Positions 28,634 through 38,100 of a stretch of 64,000 bases of DNA are shown here, one piece after another. Source of the DNA: Piscinibacter gummiphilus (GTDB lineage: Bacteria > Pseudomonadota > Gammaproteobacteria > Burkholderiales > Burkholderiaceae_C); NCBI RefSeq assembly GCF_032681285.1, contig NZ_CP136336.1, forward strand, positions 5,195,001 through 5,259,000. Direction: 5' to 3'. Position 1 is the first letter of the stretch. Each line of letters starts with the position of its first letter. The notes under the pieces are model-generated. The model worked only from the letters and a program-made list of their open reading frames with translations, ran no database searches and was not told the origin of the DNA. The translations under genes were made by a program, and so were the position numbers.

Positions 28634-29716
28634 ATGTTTGCCGAACTTCAAAACGACAGCTTCCTGCGCGCCTGCCTGCGCCAGCCCACCGACCACACGC
28701 CGGTATGGCTGATGCGCCAGGCCGGCCGCTACCTGCCGGAGTACCGCGCCACGCGGGCCAAGGCCGGCAGCTTCATGGGCCTGGCCACCAACACCGACTT
28801 CGCCACCGAGGTCACCCTGCAGCCGCTCGAGCGCTACAAGCTCGACGCCGCCATCCTGTTTAGCGACATCCTCACCATCCCCGACGCGATGGGCCTGGGC
28901 TTGAGCTTCGCGATGGGCGAGGGCCCGAAGTTCGCCCACCCGGTGCGCGACGAAGCCGCCGTGGCCAAGCTCGCCGTGCCCGACCTGGACAAGCTGCGCT
29001 ACGTGTTCGACGCGGTGACCTCCATCCGCCGCGCCCTCAACGGCCGCGTGCCGCTGATCGGCTTCTCGGGCAGCCCCTGGACGCTCGCCTGCTACATGGT
29101 CGAAGGCGCCGGCTCCGACGACTACCGCCTGGTCAAGACCATGCTCTACAGCCGGCCCGACCTGCTGCACAAGATGCTCGCGGTCAACGCCGACGCGGTG
29201 GCCGCCTACCTCAACGCCCAGATCGACGCCGGCGCGCAGGCGGTGATGGTGTTCGACAGCTGGGGCGGCGTGCTGGCCGATGGCGCCTTCCAGTCCTTCA
29301 GCCTCGACTACACCCGCCGCGCGCTCGCGCAGGTGAAGCGCGAGCACGAGGGCCGGCGCATCCCGCACATCGTCTTCACCAAGGGCGGCGGCCTGTGGCT
29401 GGAAGAAATCGCCGCGCTGGGCTGCGATGTGGTCGGCCTCGACTGGACGGTGAGCCTCGCCTCGGCGCGCAAGCGCATCGGCCAGTTCACTGCGTTGCAG
29501 GGCAACCTCGACCCGGCGGTGCTCTTCGCCTCGCCCGAGCAGGTGCGCGCCGAGGTCATCAAGACACTCGACAGCTTCGGCCCCTGGAAGGCCGACTACC
29601 GCCCGGTGGGCCACATCTTCAACCTCGGCCACGGTATCAGCCAGCATACGCCGCCAGAAAGCGTGGCGGCGCTGGTCGACGCGGTGCACGAGCACTCGCC
29701 CAGCCTGCACCGATAG
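28634..29716 (+). CDS. hemE: Uroporphyrinogen decarboxylase
   Basis: 360 residues. Converts uroporphyrinogen III to coproporphyrinogen III in heme and siroheme-branch metabolism. The family signatures are present: [11 protein letters not shown] (with the catalytic arginine), [14 protein letters not shown] with its aspartate, and [19 protein letters not shown]. No ribosome-binding site is obvious, and a GATAAT sequence lies only 7 bases before the ATG, so a very short or absent leader is possible. It is divergent from cysK, with 67 bases between the starts. Confidence 0.96.
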   Translation: MFAELQNDSFLRACLRQPTDHTPVWLMRQAGRYLPEYRATRAKAGSFMGLATNTDFATEVTLQPLERYKLDAAILFSDILTIPDAMGLGLSFAMGEGPKFAHPVRDEAAVAKLAVPDLDKLRYVFDAVTSIRRALNGRVPLIGFSGSPWTLACYMVEGAGSDDYRLVKTMLYSRPDLLHKMLAVNADAVAAYLNAQIDAGAQAVMVFDSWGGVLADGAFQSFSLDYTRRALAQVKREHEGRRIPHIVFTKGGGLWLEEIAALGCDVVGLDWTVSLASARKRIGQFTALQGNLDPAVLFASPEQVRAEVIKTLDSFGPWKADYRPVGHIFNLGHGISQHTPPESVAALVDAVHEHSPSLHR

Positions 29717-29799
29717 CCTTCGGCTCCTGTTGCAGTTGGTTGCATCTTTCTGGAACGGCCGGCAGTGCTTTCCCGGTGAGCGAGCACTCAGGGCTTGAC

Positions 29800-29808
29800 T
29801 TATCCCCA
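29800..29808 (+). promoter_or_regulatory. Near-consensus DnaA box (TTATCCCCA)
   Basis: One mismatch from the consensus TTATCCACA and in the same orientation as the perfect box 187 bases downstream. On its own a 9-mer like this can occur by chance; the pairing in one A/T-rich gap before a replication-restart gene makes it worth marking. Confidence 0.45.
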
Positions 29809-29881
29809 AAACCCCGAATGTTCCACTTGTAGGACTATGCCGACGCAGCGCACCATCAGTATTTCTGATTAGGTTGCTAAG

Positions 29882-29953
29882 TCCTTGATTTCATTGAAGG
29901 CCCGTTTTGCTTCGAAAGTGAGCAACGCAGCGCGAAGGCCCAAAAATCAAGGA
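29882..29953. repeat. Inverted repeat, 10-base arms with 52-base spacer
   Basis: TCCTTGATTT at 29882-29891 is exactly complementary to AAATCAAGGA at 29944-29953. The spacer contains two copies of GAAGGCCC in direct orientation. It could form a long-range hairpin in RNA or mark a pair of opposed protein-binding sites; no T-tract follows. Confidence 0.6.
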
Positions 29954-29986
29954 TCTAGCGATATTTTTGGCAGGTTCCCCACAAAG

Positions 29987-29995
29987 TTATCCACA
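29987..29995 (+). promoter_or_regulatory. Consensus DnaA box (TTATCCACA)
   Basis: Perfect match to the bacterial DnaA-binding 9-mer, 90 bases before the priA start. It may mark DnaA-mediated control of priA or a DnaA-titrating site. No dnaA, dnaN, gidA or parAB gene is near, so it is not enough to call an origin. Confidence 0.55.
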
Positions 29996-30036
29996 AGAGT
30001 CGTGGAAACATTCAAAAGGGCTGACAAATCAGCCAC

Positions 30037-30053
30037 TTAGGAATCATTCCTAA
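30037..30053. promoter_or_regulatory. 17-base palindrome upstream of priA
   Basis: TTAGGAATCATTCCTAA is a perfect 8-base inverted repeat around one central C. It lies 31 bases before the priA ATG, directly after a GGCTGA/TCAGCC hairpin (30019-30034). The size and symmetry are those of an operator for a dimeric repressor. No regulator is known to me for this exact sequence. Confidence 0.55.
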
Positions 30054-30084
30054 CAAGGTCTTTGCTTTCCCGACGCCTCTTTCG

Positions 30085-32151
30085 ATGGATGACCGCCTGC
30101 CCGTTCGTGTGGCCGTCGACGCCCCGCAGCACAGCGGACTGGGTGGCGCGCTCGACTACCTGAGCGAGCGCACGCTCTCTCCCGGCACCTTGGTCCGAGC
30201 CCCGCTCGGCCGCCGCGAAGTGACCGGCATCGTCTGGCCCGGTGACGCCGACCCCGAACCTTCTGTCGCCTTGAAGCCAGTGGCGGCGGTGCTCGACGCC
30301 GTGCCACCGCTGTCGGCCCGCTGGTGCGAGCTGGTGGATTTCGCCGCGTCGTACTACCAGCGTGGCCTGGGCGAGGTGGCCCTGTCGGTGCTGCCGCCCG
30401 AGTTGCGCAAGCTCGACGACGACCAACTGGCCCAGCGGGTGGCCCGCCTGCGCAAGGCCTGGGCGGTGCCCCCGGCCGGCCCGGTGCCCGCCCGGCCCGA
30501 GCTGACGCCCGACCAGGCGGCGGCGCTGGCCCGCCTGGGCGAGCTCAGCGCTCCCGGCCAGGCGCCCGTGGTGCTGCTGCACGGCCTCACCGGCAGCGGC
30601 AAGACCGAGGTTTACCTGCGCGCCGCCGAAGACGCGCTGGCCGCCGGCCGCCAGGTGTTGGTGCTGGTGCCCGAGATCAACCTCACGCCGCAGCTCGAAG
30701 CGCGCTTTGCCGAACGCTTCGGCGCCGGCCCGGCCCCCAAGCGCATCGTGTCGCTGCACAGTGGCCTCACCCCGGCCCAGCGGCTCAAGAACTGGCTCGC
30801 CGCCCACCTGGGCCTGGCCGACCTGGTGCTGGGCACGCGCATGGCCGTGTTCGCCCCGCTGCCGCGGCTCGGGCTGATCGTGGTCGACGAGGAACACGAC
30901 CCCTCCTACAAGCAGCAAGAAGGCGCCCGTTATTCGGCGCGCGACCTCGCCGTCTACCGCGGCAAGCTGGAAGGCGCCTGCGTGGTGCTCGGCTCGGCCA
31001 CGCCGTCGCTCGAGAGCTGGCAGCGCGCTGAACAGGGCCGTTACGAGCGCCTCACGCTCGCCCACCGCGTGGGCAATGGCGCCCTGCCCGCCGTGCGCCT
31101 GGTCGACATGAACCTGCTGCCGAAGGCACCGGGTGTGACCACGCTCCTGTCGCCGCAACTCGTCGGCGCACTGGCCCGGCGGGTGGAGCGCGGCGAGCAG
31201 AGCCTCGTCTTCCTCAACCGGCGTGGCTACGCGCCGGTGCTGCACTGCGGCGCCTGCGGCTGGAAGAGCGACTGCCCGCATTGCAGCGCCTGGCGCGTCT
31301 TCCACAAGGTCGACCGCACGCTGCGCTGCCACCACTGCGGCTTCACCCAGGCCGTGCCGCGCGCCTGCCCCGATTGCGGCAACCTCGACATCGCCCCGCT
31401 CGGGCGCGGCACCGAGCGGCTGGAAGAGCAACTCGCCGAGGCCCTGCCCGGTGCCCGCGTCGCCCGCATCGACGCCGACAGCACCAAGACCAAGGGCGCG
31501 CTCGAAGCGCAGCTCTCGGCCGTGCATGCGGGCGACGTCGACGTGCTCGTCGGCACGCAGATGGTGGCCAAGGGCCACGACTTCCGCCGCATCACGCTGG
31601 TGGCCGCGGTGAGCCCCGACAACGCGCTCTTCTCCAGCGACTTCCGCGCCCCCGAGCGCCTCTTCGCGCTCCTGATGCAGGCGGCCGGCCGCGCCGGGCG
31701 CGACGCCGCGCAGGCCGACCGCAGCGAGATGGTTGTGCAGACCTGGCACCCGACGCATCCGCTCTACGCCGCGCTGCAGCGCCACGACTTCAAGGCCTTC
31801 GCCGACAGCCAGCTCAAGGAGCGCAGCATGGCGGGCCTCCCGCCCTTCAGCCACCTCGCGCTGCTGCGCGCCGAGGCGCGCACCGCGCAGGCGGCGCGTG
31901 AGTTCCTGCAAGCGGCGGCGACGCTGGCCGAGCAGATCCCCGGCGCCCGCGAATTGCTGATCTACCCGCCCGTGCCCCACCACATCGCCCGCGTCGCCAA
32001 CGTGGAGCGCATGCAGATGCTGGTGGAGTCACCCACGCGCGGCACCCTGCAACGGGTGCTCAGGCCCTGGGTCGACGAACTCACGCGCTTGAAGTCGCAG
32101 CACAAGGGCGTGATGCGCTGGGCCTTGGACGTCGACCCGCTGGCGATCTGA
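30085..32151 (+). CDS. priA: Primosomal protein N' (replication restart helicase)
   Basis: 688 residues. PriA binds stalled forks and reloads the replicative helicase. The N-terminal 3'-DNA-binding domain is followed by a helicase core: Walker A LLHGLTGSGKTEVYLRA, DEEH box IVVDEEHDPSYKQQEG, and motif VI-like LMQAAGRAGRDA. Between the helicase lobes is the zinc-binding region with eight cysteines in four CxxC pairs (CGACGWKSDCPHC and RCHHCGFTQAVPRACPDCG), intact. Length is close to E. coli PriA (732). It ends 22 bases from the convergent HD-GYP gene. Confidence 0.96.
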   Translation: MDDRLPVRVAVDAPQHSGLGGALDYLSERTLSPGTLVRAPLGRREVTGIVWPGDADPEPSVALKPVAAVLDAVPPLSARWCELVDFAASYYQRGLGEVALSVLPPELRKLDDDQLAQRVARLRKAWAVPPAGPVPARPELTPDQAAALARLGELSAPGQAPVVLLHGLTGSGKTEVYLRAAEDALAAGRQVLVLVPEINLTPQLEARFAERFGAGPAPKRIVSLHSGLTPAQRLKNWLAAHLGLADLVLGTRMAVFAPLPRLGLIVVDEEHDPSYKQQEGARYSARDLAVYRGKLEGACVVLGSATPSLESWQRAEQGRYERLTLAHRVGNGALPAVRLVDMNLLPKAPGVTTLLSPQLVGALARRVERGEQSLVFLNRRGYAPVLHCGACGWKSDCPHCSAWRVFHKVDRTLRCHHCGFTQAVPRACPDCGNLDIAPLGRGTERLEEQLAEALPGARVARIDADSTKTKGALEAQLSAVHAGDVDVLVGTQMVAKGHDFRRITLVAAVSPDNALFSSDFRAPERLFALLMQAAGRAGRDAAQADRSEMVVQTWHPTHPLYAALQRHDFKAFADSQLKERSMAGLPPFSHLALLRAEARTAQAAREFLQAAATLAEQIPGARELLIYPPVPHHIARVANVERMQMLVESPTRGTLQRVLRPWVDELTRLKSQHKGVMRWALDVDPLAI

Positions 32152-32173
32152 ACCTCGCCCCAGAGGCACCCGA

Positions 32174-33424
32174 CTAGAGATCCAGGCCCGCCCAAAGCGG
32201 CGCGAGTGCGGCTGCATCGGCGTGGCCCAACTCCTTCTCCGCCCACAGGCATTCGCGGCGGATGAAGTGCATCCGGTAGGCCAGCTCGCGCCCCGCGAAA
32301 CTCATCTCGACCCGCGTCTCGTCCGAGGGTTCGGTCGTCTCGGCGGCCCACAGGCCCATCTCGTTCCAGCCGGTGCGCAGGCGGAACAGCAGGTGGCTCG
32401 CGCGAGCGGCCACGGCGCGCACCGCAGAGGCCGACGAGGGCGAGCGCTCCAGCTCGTCGGCCAGCGCGAGGGCCGCCGCCAGGTGGCCGTCGACCAGGTG
32501 CAGCCCGTGCAGGGCCAGCTCGTCGGGCTCGGGCCTTGCCTCGCCCAGCTCGCGCGCGCAGTGGGTGATGAAACCCACCGCGTGCCCGTCGAACTCGCCC
32601 GGCACCATGCGCAGGGCGAAGCTCGCCCGCGTCCAGGGCGCATCGCCCTGCGCCATCACGCCCAGCACCACCTCGACCACCGCGAGCTGGCGCCCGAGCG
32701 GGGAGATGGCGTTGCCCGACAGCCGACCCGGGTAGCCGCTGCCGTCGAGCCGCTCGTGGTGCTCGGCCACGCCGCGCGCCAGGGCCGGCGGGTACTTGGC
32801 CAGGCGGGTGAGCAGCATCGCGCCGGTACGGGGGTGCACGGCAAGGTGGCGGAAGCCGGTGATGTCGAGTGGCTGCTGGGGGTCGAGGTAGTTTGGGTTG
32901 ACGTACATCTCGCCCAAGTCGTGCAGCAGGCCGCCCATCAGCGCCAGCTCGATCTGGCTGCGGTCACCCCGCGCGGCGAGCGCCATCGCACCCGACAAGG
33001 CCATGCCGCGCACCGCGTGCTCGTAGATGCCGGGCCGCGCGGCCTGCGCCGCCGTCAGCAGGAGCTGCGCGACCGACTGCAGCTTGAGCTCGGCCACCGC
33101 GGCGCGCAGCGGGCCGGCCCAGGCCTGCAGCCCACGCGCCAGCGCCTGCCCGGAACCGAGGAAATGTTCGAGCGCCTGCTTGAGCTCCGGCCCGTTGACA
33201 CCGTCGGCCGCTTCGAGCGTGGCCTCCAGCGGCTGCTTGAGCTTGCGTTCGAGCAGGCGCTGCTGCAGCGATTCGGACACCGGCTGCCCGCGCGCCCAGA
33301 GCTTGACGCCACGCTCGTCGACGATGTCTTCCGAGGCGACGATGGTCCGCTTGGCGCTGGCTTCGACGATGGCGGCAAGCGCGTGCGGGTTGGCCTGGTC
33401 GAGGTCGGTTTCGCTGCTGCTCAT
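32174..33424 (-). CDS. HD-GYP domain phosphodiesterase (c-di-GMP hydrolysis)
   Basis: 416 residues. The HD-GYP domain spans about residues 130-270: LLHDLGEMYVNP (HD pair), HLAVHPRTGAML and the full signature EHHERLDGSGYPGRLSG, with every metal-binding residue expected for an active enzyme. N-terminal about 130 residues have no receiver or membrane segment and show no domain I recognise. The C-terminal about 110 residues are helical with charged patches. It would degrade cyclic di-GMP; the GGEEF protein encoded a few genes to the right on the same strand would make it. The input signal is unknown. Confidence 0.85.
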   Translation of the reverse strand: MSSSETDLDQANPHALAAIVEASAKRTIVASEDIVDERGVKLWARGQPVSESLQQRLLERKLKQPLEATLEAADGVNGPELKQALEHFLGSGQALARGLQAWAGPLRAAVAELKLQSVAQLLLTAAQAARPGIYEHAVRGMALSGAMALAARGDRSQIELALMGGLLHDLGEMYVNPNYLDPQQPLDITGFRHLAVHPRTGAMLLTRLAKYPPALARGVAEHHERLDGSGYPGRLSGNAISPLGRQLAVVEVVLGVMAQGDAPWTRASFALRMVPGEFDGHAVGFITHCARELGEARPEPDELALHGLHLVDGHLAAALALADELERSPSSASAVRAVAARASHLLFRLRTGWNEMGLWAAETTEPSDETRVEMSFAGRELAYRMHFIRRECLWAEKELGHADAAALAPLWAGLDL

Positions 33425-33492
33425 CGCACGTCCACGAGTTGAGGGGCCGGCTCCATCCTACGGAGCCGGGGGGCACCGCGGTTTGACGAACC

Positions 33493-34644
33493 TCAGTCCA
33501 GCCAGGCCGGCACCTGCACGGCCAGCGCCTGGCGTTGCGAGACCGCCGCACCGAGCAGCGCGAAGCCGCGCAGCTGGCCCGCCGCATCGGCAAACCGTGC
33601 GGTGCAGGCGTCGTCGCTCAGCTCGACGCTCCAGCTGCCGGCCGCGCCCGGCAGCGGCGGGCAGACGACGGTCGGGCAGGCGGGCGTCTTCACCGTCACC
33701 GGCATCGCGGGGTAGACCACCGGCGTGGGGGTGCCGGCCAGCGTGGCGGCGAGCGCGCGTGTCTGCGCCATCAGCGGCAGCACGAAGGGCAGCGACAGGC
33801 CAGCCACTTCGGCGCAGTCGCCAAGGGCGTACACGTGCGGCGCGCTGGTGGCGAGCAGGCGGTCGGTCGTGATGCCGCGCTGGGTGGCGATGCCGGCCTC
33901 GGCCGCGAGCCCGGTGCGCGGCTTGAGGCCGATGGCCGAGAGCACCCGGTCGGCGTAGAGGCGACTGCCGTCGCTCAGGGTCAGCTGGTACCCGTTGCCA
34001 TCACGGTCGACCCGCGTCACCGAGACACCGAGGCGAAACGCCACGCCGGCCGCGCCCAGCTTCTCCTGCAGCCGCTCGCTCGCCTGCGGCGGCAAGAGGC
34101 GCGAGAGCAGCTTGTCGGCCACGTCGATCACCGTCGGCGCCACCCCGCGATGCAGCAGGTCGTTGGCGAACTCGCAACCGATGAGGCCACCGCCGAGGAT
34201 GGCCACCGTGTCGGCGCCTTCCAGGCGCTCGGCGAAACGCGCGTAGTCGTCGAGGTCGTTGACCGACATCACCTCGGGCTCGGCGTCGCCCGCAAGCGGC
34301 AGGCGGATCGGGTCGGCGCCGAGCGCGAGGGCGAGGTCGCGGTAGTGGAGCGTCTCGCCATCGGTGAGCTCGATCGTCTGCGCCGCGGTGTCGATGCGCT
34401 TCAGCCCGGTCCGGTCGAGCAGCGTGGCGTTGAGCTCCTCGCGCATCTTCTCGGCCGCCTTCATCACGAGCGTGGCCGCCGTCTTCTTGCCGGCCAGCGC
34501 GTTCGACAGCATGGGCTTCGAATAGAAGCCGGCGTGGTCGCGGCTCACGACGACGAGCGGGGTTGCCTTGTCGAGCTTGCGGAACTCGCGTGCGAGGTTG
34601 TAGCCGGCAAGGCCGGAGCCGACGATGACGATGGGCTGGGACAT
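33493..34644 (-). CDS. NAD(P)/FAD-dependent oxidoreductase, rubredoxin-reductase type
   Basis: 383 residues. FAD-binding motif IVIVGSGLAGYNLAREF at residues 4-20, SKPMLSNALAGKK, NAD-binding motif VAILGGGLIGCEFANDLL near the middle, and the FAD signature VYALGDCAEVAGL. Overall this resembles rubredoxin-NAD+ reductases (AlkT/RubB), which pass electrons from NADH to rubredoxin for alkane hydroxylases or oxygen/superoxide detoxification. No rubredoxin gene lies in the window, so the partner protein is unidentified. It precedes a DUF488 gene in the reverse orientation of reading, with a 39-base gap. Confidence 0.88.
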   Translation of the reverse strand: MSQPIVIVGSGLAGYNLAREFRKLDKATPLVVVSRDHAGFYSKPMLSNALAGKKTAATLVMKAAEKMREELNATLLDRTGLKRIDTAAQTIELTDGETLHYRDLALALGADPIRLPLAGDAEPEVMSVNDLDDYARFAERLEGADTVAILGGGLIGCEFANDLLHRGVAPTVIDVADKLLSRLLPPQASERLQEKLGAAGVAFRLGVSVTRVDRDGNGYQLTLSDGSRLYADRVLSAIGLKPRTGLAAEAGIATQRGITTDRLLATSAPHVYALGDCAEVAGLSLPFVLPLMAQTRALAATLAGTPTPVVYPAMPVTVKTPACPTVVCPPLPGAAGSWSVELSDDACTARFADAAGQLRGFALLGAAVSQRQALAVQVPAWLD

Positions 34645-34683
34645 GGGAGCAGCGGGTCTGGGTTCAGGGAGCGGGCAAGGCTA

Positions 34684-35079
34684 TCACTTGATCGCGGCAC
34701 CCCGTTCGGCCAGCAGCCCGCGCAGGAGCGAGCGGTGGCAGCGGCTCTCGTCCTCGCAGTAGCAGCCCACGGCAAACGCTGCGTGGTGAGACAGCGCGGC
34801 CAGGGTGTCGAGCAGGTGCGCACGCTCGGGCTGCTTCATCTCGGCGGTGTAGCGGCGGGCGAAGGCTTTCCACTGCGCGTCGCTGCCGGAGGCCTGCGCC
34901 GCCAGGCCTTCCTTCATCAGCGCGTCGCTCGGCGCGAGGTTGGGCAGCCAGACGTCGTAGTAGTCGCGCGTGGCGAATTCGGCCTTGGGCACGCCGCGCG
35001 GCGGGCGGCGCACGGTGCCGATGCGCAGGCCCTCGCCTGTGGCACGCGGCTCGCCGAGTCGAACGATGCAGATGGGCAT
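34684..35079 (-). CDS. DUF488 family protein
   Basis: 131 residues. The features are MPICIVRLGEPRATGEGLRIG, ATRDYYDVWLPNLAPSD, and the C-terminal VGCYCEDESRCHRSLLRGLL with a cysteine pair and an RSLL-type end, all characteristic of DUF488. Function unknown; some relatives are linked with DNA repair or oxidative stress. The same-strand arrangement with the FAD oxidoreductase suggests one transcript. Confidence 0.85.
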   Translation of the reverse strand: MPICIVRLGEPRATGEGLRIGTVRRPPRGVPKAEFATRDYYDVWLPNLAPSDALMKEGLAAQASGSDAQWKAFARRYTAEMKQPERAHLLDTLAALSHHAAFAVGCYCEDESRCHRSLLRGLLAERGAAIK

Positions 35080-35113
35080 GGCGGCTCCTGAAGCGGAGCC
35101 CCATTGTGGTCAA

Positions 35114-38100
35114 TCAGGCGGGGGCTCTGACCTGGTTGCGGCCCTGCCGCTTGGCCTCGTAGAGTGCGGCGTCGGCCACTTCGATCCAGTGCGCGATGCT
35201 GGTCGACGCCGACGGCACGAAGGCCGCGATGCCCACGCTCACGGTCACGATGCCGTGCGGAGATGCCGCATGCGGCTCGCGCAGCTCGGCCACCTGGCGG
35301 CGCAGGCGCTCGGCCACCGCCTGCGTGCCGGCGAGGTCGGTGTTGGGCAGCACGAGCGCGAACTCTTCGCCGCCGTAGCGCGCCGCGAGGTCGGCGGCCA
35401 CGCGTTGACCATCCTTCAGCACCGCGGCCACGCGCTTCAGGCAGGCATCGCCGCCGAGGTGGCCGTAGTGGTCGTTGTAGAGCTTGAACTGGTCGACGTC
35501 GATCATCGCGAGGCCGATCGGGGTGCCGGTGCGCAGCGCACGCTTCCACTCGGCGTCGATCACCTCGTTGAAATGGCGGCGGTTGGCCAGCCCCGTCAAC
35601 GCATCGGTGATCGCGAGCATCTCCAGTCGCCGGTTGGCCTGCTCCAGCGCCTCGGTGCGCTCGGCCACCTTGTGCTCGAGCGATGCGTAGAGCATGGCGT
35701 TGTCGAGCGACACCGCCAGCTGGCCGGCGATGAGGTTGACCGCATCGAGCCGGTGCGCCGAAAAGGCGCCGCGGCTCTGCCGGTTCTCGAGCAGCAGCAC
35801 CGCCCGCAGCTCGCCCTGGCTCTGGATGGGCACGGCCAGCAGCGAGCAACGTGCCAGGCCGGCGAAACAGGCCTCGCCGCCGAAACGGTCGTCGAGGGTC
35901 ACGTCGTCCACCACCAGCGGCTCGCGCAGGCGCTGCACGTAGCGGAAGGCCGACAACGCCAGCAGCCCCTCGGCGGCCGCCTCTTCCACCGGCAGGCCGG
36001 CGCTGCCTTCGGCGGGCACGCGCCAGCCGTCGCCGAGGCCGCCGAGGTCACCGCCGCGCATCACGAGCGTCACGCGGGTCGCGCCGGTCAACGCGACGAG
36101 CAGCTGCTGCACGCTCGCCTGCAGGCTCTGCAGGCTGGTCTCGGAACTCAGGGCCTGCGAGGCGCGCAGGATGGCCAGCATGTCGATCTGGTCGGCCAGG
36201 TTGCCGGTGCTCGAGCCGGTGCTGCGGCGGCGCTCGCGCGGCATCGCGGCCGCGCCATGCCGCAGGAACTCGTGCGTGTCGCGCAGCTGCTGCACCTTGG
36301 CGACGGCGCCCCAGGCCTCGTAGGCGGCGAGCGCTTCGGCCATCAGCTGCTGGCCGTAGGCCTCGAGCCCATGCTGCGACAGGTGGAAGCGCGCGCAGCG
36401 CTCGGTCATCAGCGCGTGGTGCCAGGGCCGGCGCTGGCGCGCAACTTCGCGCCGGGCCTGCTCGAAGCGGCGTGCGGCCTGCCAGCCATCGCCCAGGGCC
36501 CAGGCACGTTCGGCCTCGACCCAGGTGTGCAGGTGCTGGAAGTTGCCCGGCGCATCGGCGGCCCGCTCGGCCAGCCAGTCGCGGCAGGCGTCGAGCTCGC
36601 GCAGCGCGGGCAGCGGGTCGGCGGGGCCGGCCTGCAGCTCGGTGGCGAGTGCGAGCGCGCGCAGCAGCTGCGCCTGCACCGCGCGGTAATTGCCCTGGCG
36701 CGCAGCGAGCGGCATCGCCGCGGCGGAATGCTCGGCCAGCGCCGCACGGTCGTGGAAGAGCGCTGCCGCGAGTGCACGGTCGATGTGATACGCCGAGCGC
36801 GGCACCGGGTGCGCGCCGGGGCCGGCCAGGTGCTCGGCTTCGCTGAAACCGGCCTCGTCGAAGCTGCCCGGTGCGGCGGTGTGGCCCAGCAACGCGCGCA
36901 CCAGCTGACGGTAGGCCACGACGGTGGCGATCGCGTGTGCGTTGCCCACGCGCTGGCCGAGTGCATCGGCGGCCTCCACCTCGGCGGCCAGCGTGTGCAG
37001 GAGCGGCGTGCTGTCGAGCTGCAGCGACAAGGCCGCGCTGTAGGTGAACGAGGCCGTCATCAGCGAGCCGTGCGCAAGCAGCCCCTCGCGCGCCTGCTGC
37101 AGCATGCGCAGGCCGGCCTCGACCGGCTCGAACCAGTGCATCGCGAAGGTGGGCAAGGTGTTGCGCAGCTGCGAGCCATAGGGCTCCAGCTGGCGTGCTT
37201 CGGCCACGCGCAGCGCGTGGCGCACGGCGAGGTAGCCGGTGCGGTAGTCGCGGTACAGCGACACGGCCACCACCGGGCTTTGCCCGAAGGCCGTCATGAG
37301 ACCCGGCAACGGCCCGTGCGCGGCCCACAGCCGATGGGCAGCGTAGATCACCTTCTCGAGCACCTGCGGCCCGCAGAAATACGCGGGCGGCGAGACGCGG
37401 TGGATCACGTTGGCCGCAGCCAGCACGTGGGCATCGGTGGCCTCGGGGCGCGCCAGGTCGGCGGCGAGGTCGAGCGAGTCGACCCACTGCTTGAACGCCG
37501 GCCAGTCGGCGCCGCCGCCCTGCGGCGCGAGGCGTTCGAGCAGGCGCATGCCGAGTTCCACCGCATCGGCCTGGCGGCCGCGGCTGGTGAGGCTCGTGAG
37601 GCGCAGGCCGGCGGCGTCGCTCACGCGCAGCGGGTCGCTGCAACGGGCTTCGATCTCGCGGTAGACCTCGTCGAGCTGCTCGTGGCGGCCCAGGCAGTAG
37701 AGCGTGCCGACGTGGTGGGTGCGCAGCGTGAGCAGCGGGCCCTGGTCGGCCTCGCTCTCCACCCGCGTGCGCAGTGCGATGGCGGCACTGAAGAAGCGCT
37801 CGGCCAGGGCGTAGTTGATGCGCTCGGCCTGCAGGCCCACGGCTTCGAAGAGCGAGGCCGCACGGCGGCACTCGTCGGCCTCGTGCAGGTCGTCGGCGAC
37901 GATGAGGTACTGCTCGGCGGCCACGCCCTCCCACGCCGCGTGGGCCGCGAGGCGTCGTGCGAGACCCAGGTGGCGGGCGCGTTGCGAGGCGAGGTCGAGC
38001 CGCGCGTAGGCCGCCTGCTGCACACGGTCGTGGCGGAAGCGCAGGGCGTTGAGTTCGGTGCCGCGGCGCTCCATCACCAGCAGGCCGTCTTCGAGCGCGG

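Larger units (their letters stand above)
29717..30084. other. 368-base hemE-priA intergenic region rich in motifs
   Basis: Clearly richer in A/T than its surroundings. It holds a consensus DnaA box (29987-29995) and a one-mismatch box (29800-29808), a 10-base perfect inverted repeat with a 52-base spacer (TCCTTGATTT at 29882-29891 and AAATCAAGGA at 29944-29953), a repeated GAAGGCCC octamer inside that spacer, a short hairpin at 30019-30034, and a 17-base palindrome at 30037-30053. No protein gene, tRNA or clear terminator is present. These elements are described separately below where they can be delimited. Confidence 0.75.

Noticed and set aside
29717..30084. Origin of replication
   Set aside because: There are DnaA boxes and A/T-richness, but only two boxes and no dnaA, dnaN, gidA, gidB or par genes nearby; reported as a possible regulatory or titration site only.
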